Shown here piece by piece: positions 54,603 to 64,000 of a stretch of DNA of 64,000 nucleotides (within the stretch, counting starts at the first letter, position 1; each line of letters opens with the position of its first letter). The notes under the pieces were generated by a model. The model searched no databases and was not told where the DNA came from. It was given only the letters and a program-made list of their open reading frames with translations. Made by a program: the position numbers and the translations under genes. The DNA comes from Trichobilharzia szidati (taxonomy: Eukaryota > Platyhelminthes > Trematoda > Strigeidida > Schistosomatidae): NCBI GenBank assembly GCA_944472155.2, contig OX235279.1, forward strand, positions 158,246,199-158,310,198, given 5' to 3'.

Positions 54603-54762
54603 ATTTGACACTAGTAACTAGTGTGATGCATCTAGTCCTCTCTTTGGTGCAGACTGAAATCTATCAGTCAGGTTGTAATGTGGCCACCATTCTAGGTAGC
54701 TCGCCATTACGGTGTACATTGTTTGTGATGATATTGGATGGTTGGAGGCAATCGGCAGGAAG

Positions 54763-54805
54763 CCTTGGACCTAGGTTTCGTGCTAGTTGGCACTCGTCAG
54801 CAAGG
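54763..54805 (-). ncRNA. Hammerhead ribozyme in each satellite unit (first unit shown)
   Basis: On the minus strand the unit reads CCTTG-CTGACGA-GTGCCAACTAGCAC-GAAA-CCTAGGTC-CAAGG. Helix I is CCTTG/CAAGG (54801-54805 with 54763-54767), helix II GTGC/GCAC with loop CAACTA, helix III a very short ACC/GGT with CTAGG in it, and the cleavage triplet GTC is at 54768-54770, with cleavage expected between 54768 and 54767. All conserved core positions (CUGANGA, GAAA, U-H) are present. A helix III this short is known from dimer-active hammerheads in animal satellites. It repeats every 340 bp with no change in the core. Confidence 0.9.
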
Positions 54806-54842
54806 CGTATCTGCAACCTTGAAGGAACTCATGTCCCTTCTG

Positions 54843-54908
54843 AGATTCGAACCCGCGTCACCCAGTGCTGCAGTCAGAGACGTTACCACTGAGCTATTCG
54901 GGCTCGCG
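54843..54908 (-). promoter_or_regulatory. tRNA-like internal Pol III promoter in each satellite unit (first unit shown)
   Basis: On the minus strand the A box is TAGCTCAGTGGTAACG (54881-54896) and the B box GGTTCGAATC (54844-54853), spaced as in a tRNA (about 28 bp between). GCCCGAATAGCTCAG at the front gives the tRNA-like start. Transcription would run leftward through the hammerhead about 40 bp later. No run of four or more T occurs on the minus strand within the unit. Confidence 0.88.
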
Positions 54909-57900
54909 ATTGACCTCCTGTAGGACTGTAGTGGATGTTTTGATTTGACACTAGTAACTAGTGTGATGCATCTAGTCCTCTCTTTGGTGCAGACTGAATT
55001 CTATCAGTCAGGTTGTAATGTGGCCACCATTCTAGGTAGCTCGCCATTACGGTGTACATTGTTTGTGATGATATTGGATGGTTGGAGGCAATCGGCAGGA
55101 AGCCTTGGACCTAGGTTTCGTGCTAGTTGGCACTCGTCAGCAAGGCGTATCTGCAACCTTGAAGGAACTCATGTCCCTTCTGAGATTCGAACCCGCGTCA
55201 CCCAGTGCTGCAGTCAGAGACGTTACCACTGAGCTATTCGGGCTCGCGATTGACCTCCTGTAGGACTGTAGTGGATGTTTTGATTTGACACTAGTAACTA
55301 GTGTGATGCATCTAGTCCTCTCTTTGGTGCAGACTGAATTCTATCAGTCAGGTTGTAATGTGGCCACCATTCTAGGTAGCTCGCCATTACGGTGTACATT
55401 GTTTGTGATGATATTGGATGGTTGGAGGCAATCGGCAGGAAGCCTTGGACCTAGGTTTCGTGCTAGTTGGCACTCGTCAGCAAGGCGTATCTGCAACCTT
55501 GAAGGAACTCATGTCCCTTCTGAGATTCGAACCCGCGTCACCCAGTGCTGCAGTCAGAGACGTTACCACTGAGCTATTCGGGCTCGCGATTGACCTCCTG
55601 TAGGACTGTAGTGGATGTTTTGATTTGACACTAGTAACTAGTGTGATGCATCTAGTCCTCTCTTTGGTGCAGACTGAATTCTATCAGTCAGGTTGTAATG
55701 TGGCCACCATTCTAGGTAGCTCGCCATTACGGTGTACATTGTTTGTGATGATATTGGATGGTTGGAGGCAATCGGCAGGAAGCCTTGGACCTAGGTTTCG
55801 TGCTAGTTGGCACTCGTCAGCAAGGCGTATCTGCAACCTTGAAGGAACTCATGTCCCTTCTGAGATTCGAACCCGCGTCACCCAGTGCTGCAGTCAGAGA
55901 CGTTACCACTGAGCTATTCGGGCTCGCGATTGACCTCCTGTAGGACTGTAGTGGATGTTTTGATTTGACACTAGTAACTAGTGTGATGCATCTAGTCCTC
56001 TCTTTGGTGCAGACTGAATTCTATCAGTCAGGTTGTAATGTGGCCACCATTCTAGGTAGCTCGCCATTACGGTGTACATTGTTTGTGATGATATTGGATG
56101 GTTGGAGGCAATCGGCAGGAAGCCTTGGACCTAGGTTTCGTGCTAGTTGGCACTCGTCAGCAAGGCGTATCTGCAACCTTGAAGGAACTCATGTCCCTTC
56201 TGAGATTCGAACCCGCGTCACCCAGTGCTGCAGTCAGAGACGTTACCACTGAGCTATTCGGGCTCGCGATTGACCTCCTGTAGGACTGTAGTGGATGTTT
56301 TGATTTGACACTAGTAACTAGTGTGATGCATCTAGTCCTCTCTTTGGTGCAGACTGAATTCTATCAGTCAGGTTGTAATGTGGCCACCATTCTAGGTAGC
56401 TCGCCATTACGGTGTACATTGTTTGTGATGATATTGGATGGTTGGAGGCAATCGGCAGGAAGCCTTGGACCTAGGTTTCGTGCTAGTTGGCACTCGTCAG
56501 CAAGGCGTATCTGCAACCTTGAAGGAACTCATGTCCCTTCTGAGATTCGAACCCGCGTCACCCAGTGCTGCAGTCAGAGACGTTACCACTGAGCTATTCG
56601 GGCTCGCGATTGACCTCCTGTAGGACTGTAGTGGATGTTTTGATTTGACACTAGTAACTAGTGTGATGCATCTAGTCCTCTCTTTGGTGCAGACTTAATT
56701 CTATCAGTCAGGTTGTAATGTGGCCACCATTCTAGGTAGCTCGCCATTACGGTGTACATTGTTTGTGATGATATTGGATGGTTGGAGGCAATCGGCAGGA
56801 AGCCTTGGACCTAGGTTTCGTGCTAGTTGGCACTCGTCAGCAAGGCGTATCTGCAACCTTGAAGGAACTCATGTCCCTTCTGAGATTCGAACCCGCGTCA
56901 CCCAGTGCTGCAGTCAGAGACGTTACCACTGAGCTATTCGGGCTCGCGATTGACCTCCTGTAGGACTGTAGTGGATGTTTTGATTTGACACTAGTAACTA
57001 GTGTGATGCATCTAGTCCTCTCTTTGGTGCAGACTTAATTCTATCAGTCAGGTTGTAATGTGGCCACCATTCTAGGTAGCTCGCCATTACGGTGTACATT
57101 GTTTGTGATGATATTGGATGGTTGGAGGCAATCGGCAGGAAGCCTTGGACCTAGGTTTCGTGCTAGTTGGCACTCGTCAGCAAGGCGTATCTGCAACCTT
57201 GAAGGAACTCATGTCCCTTCTGAGATTCGAACCCGCGTCACCCAGTGCTGCAGTCAGAGACGTTACCACTGAGCTATTCGGGCTCGCGATTGACCTCCTG
57301 TAGGACTGTAGTGGATGTTTTGATTTGACACTAGTAACTAGTGTGATGCATCTAGTCCTCTCTTTGGTGCAGACTTAATTCTATCAGTCAGGTTGTAATG
57401 TGGCCACCATTCTAGGTAGCTCGCCATTACGGTGTACATTGTTTGTGATGATATTGGATGGTTGGAGGCAATCGGCAGGAAGCCTTGGACCTAGGTTTCG
57501 TGCTAGTTGGCACTCGTCAGCAAGGCGTATCTGCAACCTTGAAGGAACTCATGTCCCTTCTGAGATTCGAACCCGCGTCACCCAGTGCTGCAGTCAGAGA
57601 CGTTACCACTGAGCTATTCGGGCTCGCGATTGACCTCCTGTAGGACTGTAGTGGATGTTTTGATTTGACACTAGTAACTAGTGTGATGCATCTAGTCCTC
57701 TCTTTGGTGCAGACTTAATTCTATCAGTCAGGTTGTAATGTGGCCACCATTCTAGGTAGCTCGCCATTACGGTGTACATTGTTTGTGATGATATTGGATG
57801 GTTGGAGGCAATCGGCAGGAAGCCTTGGACCTAGGTTTCGTGCTAGTTGGCACTCGTCAGCAAGGCGTATCTGCAACCTTGAAGGAACTCATGTCCCTTC

Positions 57901-60900
57901 TGAGATTCGAACCCGCGTCACCCAGTGCTGCAGTCAGAGACGTTACCACTGAGCTATTCGGGCTCGCGATTGACCTCCTGTAGGACTGTAGTGGATGTTT
58001 TGATTTGACACTAGTAACTAGTGTGATGCATCTAGTCCTCTCTTTGGTGCAGACTTAATTCTATCAGTCAGGTTGTAATGTGGCCACCATTCTAGGTAGC
58101 TCGCCATTACGGTGTACATTGTTTGTGATGATATTGGATGGTTGGAGGCAATCGGCAGGAAGCCTTGGACCTAGGTTTCGTGCTAGTTGGCACTCGTCAG
58201 CAAGGCGTATCTGCAACCTTGAAGGAACTCATGTCCCTTCTGAGATTCGAACCCGCGTCACCCAGTGCTGCAGTCAGAGACGTTACCACTGAGCTATTCG
58301 GGCTCGCGATTGACCTCCTGTAGGACTGTAGTGGATGTTTTGATTTGACACTAGTAACTAGTGTGATGCATCTAGTCCTCTCTTTGGTGCAGACTTAATT
58401 CTATCAGTCAGGTTGTAATGTGGCCACCATTCTAGGTAGCTCGCCATTACGGTGTACATTGTTTGTGATGATATTGGATGGTTGGAGGCAATCGGCAGGA
58501 AGCCTTGGACCTAGGTTTCGTGCTAGTTGGCACTCGTCAGCAAGGCGTATCTGCAACCTTGAAGGAACTCATGTCCCTTCTGAGATTCGAACCCGCGTCA
58601 CCCAGTGCTGCAGTCAGAGACGTTACCACTGAGCTATTCGGGCTCGCGATTGACCTCCTGTAGGACTGTAGTGGATGTTTTGATTTGACACTAGTAACTA
58701 GTGTGATGCATCTAGTCCTCTCTTTGGTGCAGACTGAATTCTATCAGTCAGGTTGTAATGTGGCCACCATTCTAGGTAGCTCGCCATTACGGTGTACATT
58801 GTTTGTGATGATATTGGATGGTTGGAGGCAATCGGCAGGAAGCCTTGGACCTAGGTTTCGTGCTAGTTGGCACTCGTCAGCAAGGCGTATCTGCAACCTT
58901 GAAGGAACTCATGTCCCTTCTGAGATTCGAACCCGCGTCACCCAGTGCTGCAGTCAGAGACGTTACCACTGAGCTATTCGGGCTCGCGATTGACCTCCTG
59001 TAGGACTGTAGTGGATGTTTTGATTTGACACTAGTAACTAGTGTGATGCATCTAGTCCTCTCTTTGGTGCAGACTTAATTCTATCAGTCAGGTTGTAATG
59101 TGGCCACCATTCTAGGTAGCTCGCCATTACGGTGTACATTGTTTGTGATGATATTGGATGGTTGGAGGCAATCGGCAGGAAGCCTTGGACCTAGGTTTCG
59201 TGCTAGTTGGCACTCGTCAGCAAGGCGTATCTGCAACCTTGAAGGAACTCATGTCCCTTCTGAGATTCGAACCCGCGTCACCCAGTGCTGCAGTCAGAGA
59301 CGTTACCACTGAGCTATTCGGGCTCGCGATTGACCTCCTGTAGGACTGTAGTGGATGTTTTGATTTGACACTAGTAACTAGTGTGATGCATCTAGTCCTC
59401 TCTTTGGTGCAGACTTAATTCTATCAGTCAGGTTGTAATGTGGCCACCATTCTAGGTAGCTCGCCATTACGGTGTACATTGTTTGTGATGATATTGGATG
59501 GTTGGAGGCAATCGGCAGGAAGCCTTGGACCTAGGTTTCGTGCTAGTTGGCACTCGTCAGCAAGGCGTATCTGCAACCTTGAAGGAACTCATGTCCCTTC
59601 TGAGATTCGAACCCGCGTCACCCAGTGCTGCAGTCAGAGACGTTACCACTGAGCTATTCGGGCTCGCGATTGACCTCCTGTAGGACTGTAGTGGATGTTT
59701 TGATTTGACACTAGTAACTAGTGTGATGCATCTAGTCCTCTCTTTGGTGCAGACTTAATTCTATCAGTCAGGTTGTAATGTGGCCACCATTCTAGGTAGC
59801 TCGCCATTACGGTGTACATTGTTTGTGATGATATTGGATGGTTGGAGGCAATCGGCAGGAAGCCTTGGACCTAGGTTTCGTGCTAGTTGGCACTCGTCAG
59901 CAAGGCGTATCTGCAACCTTGAAGGAACTCATGTCCCTTCTGAGATTCGAACCCGCGTCACCCAGTGCTGCAGTCAGAGACGTTACCACTGAGCTATTCG
60001 GGCTCGCGATTGACCTCCTGTAGGACTGTAGTGGATGTTTTGATTTGACACTAGTAACTAGTGTGATGCATCTAGTCCTCTCTTTGGTGCAGACTTAATT
60101 CTATCAGTCAGGTTGTAATGTGGCCACCATTCTAGGTAGCTCGCCATTACGGTGTACATTGTTTGTGATGATATTGGATGGTTGGAGGCAATCGGCAGGA
60201 AGCCTTGGACCTAGGTTTCGTGCTAGTTGGCACTCGTCAGCAAGGCGTATCTGCAACCTTGAAGGAACTCATGTCCCTTCTGAGATTCGAACCCGCGTCA
60301 CCCAGTGCTGCAGTCAGAGACGTTACCACTGAGCTATTCGGGCTCGCGATTGACCTCCTGTAGGACTGTAGTGGATGTTTTGATTTGACACTAGTAACTA
60401 GTGTGATGCATCTAGTCCTCTCTTTGGTGCAGACTTAATTCTATCAGTCAGGTTGTAATGTGGCCACCATTCTAGGTAGCTCGCCATTACGGTGTACATT
60501 GTTTGTGATGATATTGGATGGTTGGAGGCAATCGGCAGGAAGCCTTGGACCTAGGTTTCGTGCTAGTTGGCACTCGTCAGCAAGGCGTATCTGCAACCTT
60601 GAAGGAACTCATGTCCCTTCTGAGATTCGAACCCGCGTCACCCAGTGCTGCAGTCAGAGACGTTACCACTGAGCTATTCGGGCTCGCGATTGACCTCCTG
60701 TAGGACTGTAGTGGATGTTTTGATTTGACACTAGTAACTAGTGTGATGCATCTAGTCCTCTCTTTGGTGCAGACTTAATTCTATCAGTCAGGTTGTAATG
60801 TGGCCACCATTCTAGGTAGCTCGCCATTACGGTGTACATTGTTTGTGATGATATTGGATGGTTGGAGGCAATCGGCAGGAAGCCTTGGACCTAGGTTTCG

Positions 60901-63900
60901 TGCTAGTTGGCACTCGTCAGCAAGGCGTATCTGCAACCTTGAAGGAACTCATGTCCCTTCTGAGATTCGAACCCGCGTCACCCAGTGCTGCAGTCAGAGA
61001 CGTTACCACTGAGCTATTCGGGCTCGCGATTGACCTCCTGTAGGACTGTAGTGGATGTTTTGATTTGACACTAGTAACTAGTGTGATGCATCTAGTCCTC
61101 TCTTTGGTGCAGACTTAATTCTATCAGTCAGGTTGTAATGTGGCCACCATTCTAGGTAGCTCGCCATTACGGTGTACATTGTTTGTGATGATATTGGATG
61201 GTTGGAGGCAATCGGCAGGAAGCCTTGGACCTAGGTTTCGTGCTAGTTGGCACTCGTCAGCAAGGCGTATCTGCAACCTTGAAGGAACTCATGTCCCTTC
61301 TGAGATTCGAACCCGCGTCACCCAGTGCTGCAGTCAGAGACGTTACCACTGAGCTATTCGGGCTCGCGATTGACCTCCTGTAGGACTGTAGTGGATGTTT
61401 TGATTTGACACTAGTAACTAGTGTGATGCATCTAGTCCTCTCTTTGGTGCAGACTTAATTCTATCAGTCAGGTTGTAATGTGGCCACCATTCTAGGTAGC
61501 TCGCCATTACGGTGTACATTGTTTGTGATGATATTGGATGGTTGGAGGCAATCGGCAGGAAGCCTTGGACCTAGGTTTCGTGCTAGTTGGCACTCGTCAG
61601 CAAGGCGTATCTGCAACCTTGAAGGAACTCATGTCCCTTCTGAGATTCGAACCCGCGTCACCCAGTGCTGCAGTCAGAGACGTTACCACTGAGCTATTCG
61701 GGCTCGCGATTGACCTCCTGTAGGACTGTAGTGGATGTTTTGATTTGACACTAGTAACTAGTGTGATGCATCTAGTCCTCTCTTTGGTGCAGACTTAATT
61801 CTATCAGTCAGGTTGTAATGTGGCCACCATTCTAGGTAGCTCGCCATTACGGTGTACATTGTTTGTGATGATATTGGATGGTTGGAGGCAATCGGCAGGA
61901 AGCCTTGGACCTAGGTTTCGTGCTAGTTGGCACTCGTCAGCAAGGCGTATCTGCAACCTTGAAGGAACTCATGTCCCTTCTGAGATTCGAACCCGCGTCA
62001 CCCAGTGCTGCAGTCAGAGACGTTACCACTGAGCTATTCGGGCTCGCGATTGACCTCCTGTAGGACTGTAGTGGATGTTTTGATTTGACACTAGTAACTA
62101 GTGTGATGCATCTAGTCCTCTCTTTGGTGCAGACTTAATTCTATCAGTCAGGTTGTAATGTGGCCACCATTCTAGGTAGCTCGCCATTACGGTGTACATT
62201 GTTTGTGATGATATTGGATGGTTGGAGGCAATCGGCAGGAAGCCTTGGACCTAGGTTTCGTGCTAGTTGGCACTCGTCAGCAAGGCGTATCTGCAACCTT
62301 GAAGGAACTCATGTCCCTTCTGAGATTCGAACCCGCGTCACCCAGTGCTGCAGTCAGAGACGTTACCACTGAGCTATTCGGGCTCGCGATTGACCTCCTG
62401 TAGGACTGTAGTGGATGTTTTGATTTGACACTAGTTACTAGTGTGATGCATCTAGTCCTCTCTTTGGTGCAGACTGAATTCTATCAGTCAGGTTGTAATG
62501 TGGCCACCATTCTAGGTAGCTCGCCATTACGGTGTACATTGTTTGTGATGATATTGGATGGTTGGAGGCAATCGGCAGGAAGCCTTGGACCTAGGTTTCG
62601 TGCTAGTTGGCACTCGTCAGCAAGGCGTATCTGCAACCTTGAAGGAACTCATGTCCCTTCTGAGATTCGAACCCGCGTCACCCAGTGCTGCAGTCAGAGA
62701 CGTTACCACTGAGCTATTCGGGCTCGCGATTGACCTCCTGTAGGACTGTAGTGGATGTTTTGATTTGACACTAGTAACTAGTGTGATGCATCTAGTCCTC
62801 TCTTTGGTGCAGACTGAATTCTATCAGTCAGGTTGTAATGTGGCCACCATTCTAGGTAGCTCGCCATTACGGTGTACATTGTTTGTGATGATATTGGATG
62901 GTTGGAGGCAATCGGCAGGAAGCCTTGGACCTAGGTTTCGTGCTAGTTGGCACTCGTCAGCAAGGCGTATCTGCAACCTTGAAGGAACTCATGTCCCTTC
63001 TGAGATTCGAACCCGCGTCACCCAGTGCTGCAGTCAGAGACGTTACCACTGAGCTATTCGGGCTCGCGATTGACCTCCTGTAGGACTGTAGTGGATGTTT
63101 TGATTTGACACTAGTAACTAGTGTGATGCATCTAGTCCTCTCTTTGGTGCAGACTTAATTCTATCAGTCAGGTTGTAATGTGGCCACCATTCTAGGTAGC
63201 TCGCCATTACGGTGTACATTGTTTGTGATGATATTGGATGGTTGGAGGCAATCGGCAGGAAGCCTTGGACCTAGGTTTCGTGCTAGTTGGCACTCGTCAG
63301 CAAGGCGTATCTGCAACCTTGAAGGAACTCATGTCCCTTCTGAGATTCGAACCCGCGTCACCCAGTGCTGCAGTCAGAGACGTTACCACTGAGCTATTCG
63401 GGCTCGCGATTGACCTCCTGTAGGACTGTAGTGGATGTTTTGATTTGACACTAGTAACTAGTGTGATGCATCTAGTCCTCTCTTTGGTGCAGACTTAATT
63501 CTATCAGTCAGGTTGTAATGTGGCCACCATTCTAGGTAGCTCGCCATTACGGTGTACATTGTTTGTGATGATATTGGATGGTTGGAGGCAATCGGCAGGA
63601 AGCCTTGGACCTAGGTTTCGTGCTAGTTGGCACTCGTCAGCAAGGCGTATCTGCAACCTTGAAGGAACTCATGTCCCTTCTGAGATTCGAACCCGCGTCA
63701 CCCAGTGCTGCAGTCAGAGACGTTACCACTGAGCTATTCGGGCTCGCGATTGACCTCCTGTAGGACTGTAGTGGATGTTTTGATTTGACACTAGTAACTA
63801 GTGTGATGCATCTAGTCCTCTCTTTGGTGCAGACTTAATTCTATCAGTCAGGTTGTAATGTGGCCACCATTCTAGGTAGCTCGCCATTACGGTGTACATT

Positions 63901-64000
63901 GTTTGTGATGATATTGGATGGTTGGAGGCAATCGGCAGGAAGCCTTGGACCTAGGTTTCGTGCTAGTTGGCACTCGTCAGCAAGGCGTATCTGCAACCTT

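Larger units (their letters stand above)
54601..64000. repeat. 340-bp tandem satellite, about 27.6 units (SMalpha-like, ribozyme-bearing)
   Basis: Twenty-seven full units begin at 54601 and every 340 bp after, with a 28th cut off by the window end. Units are nearly identical. Unit 1 differs by an A for T (GACTGAAAT). At unit position 56, G is found in units 1-6, 13, 24 and 25 and T in the rest. Unit 24 has CTAGTTACTAG for CTAGTAACTAG. Each unit has, on the minus strand, a tRNA-like Pol III promoter followed by a hammerhead ribozyme. This combination is known from the SMalpha satellite/SINE of schistosomes. The open frames of 95, 70 and 61 residues repeated in each unit have no protein character. 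Confidence 0.97.

Noticed and set aside
54605..63763. Repeated 95-, 70- and 61-residue ORFs in every satellite unit
   Set aside because: They are by-products of a 340-bp unit without stops in some frames. They overlap the tRNA-like promoter and ribozyme on the other strand and have no protein-like features.
54601..64000. CRISPR-like array
   Set aside because: Units are 340 bp and follow each other directly with no variable spacers. The sequence is eukaryotic satellite DNA.

Overview
The window looks like nuclear DNA of a blood fluke (genus Schistosoma; species not resolved). It is AT-rich and dominated by retroelements, with no prokaryote-like operons. Four things point to a schistosome: a 340-bp satellite carrying both a tRNA-like Pol III promoter and a hammerhead ribozyme (the SMalpha type described from schistosomes), RTE/SR2-like and CR1-like LINE relics, many Penelope-like elements (PLEs) with GIY-YIG domains, and a gene whose coding exons are separated by introns that lengthen toward its 3' end. 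All calls come from reading the sequence; no database search was run.

Layout. From 0 to 50 kb a minus-strand multi-exon gene is inferred from open, splice-bounded blocks between 50489 and 4056. Its 5' part (50.5-44 kb) has short to moderate introns. Its 3' part encodes a polar, coiled-coil-like protein on exons at 42.2, 41.0, 39.5, 29.0 and 4.2 kb, with introns of about 10 kb and 25 kb. The last five exons have matching phases. Further 3' exons would lie left of the window. The introns hold layered transposons: RTE-like LINE fragments in both orientations, PLE fragments (the best, at 37.9-39.2 kb, keeps a YADD motif), tRNA-derived SINEs whose 3' tails resemble the RTE tail, hammerhead-containing SINEs, and scattered old monomers of the satellite.

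From 50.8 to 54.6 kb lies a nearly full-length but dead CR1-like LINE on the plus strand (PHD finger, ORF1, APE endonuclease, reverse transcriptase). It breaks off at 54.6 kb exactly where the satellite begins. From 54601 to the end there are about 27.6 head-to-tail units of 340 bp, almost identical to each other.

Notable points: a 5'-truncated U6 snRNA fused to a SINE and flanked by a 10-bp target-site duplication (11809-12159); a ribozyme satellite whose transcribed strand has no Pol III T-run terminator in its unit; a head-to-head SINE pair inserted in an RTE relic with a 12-bp target-site duplication (36285-37037); and long inverted repeats at the ends of PLE copies.
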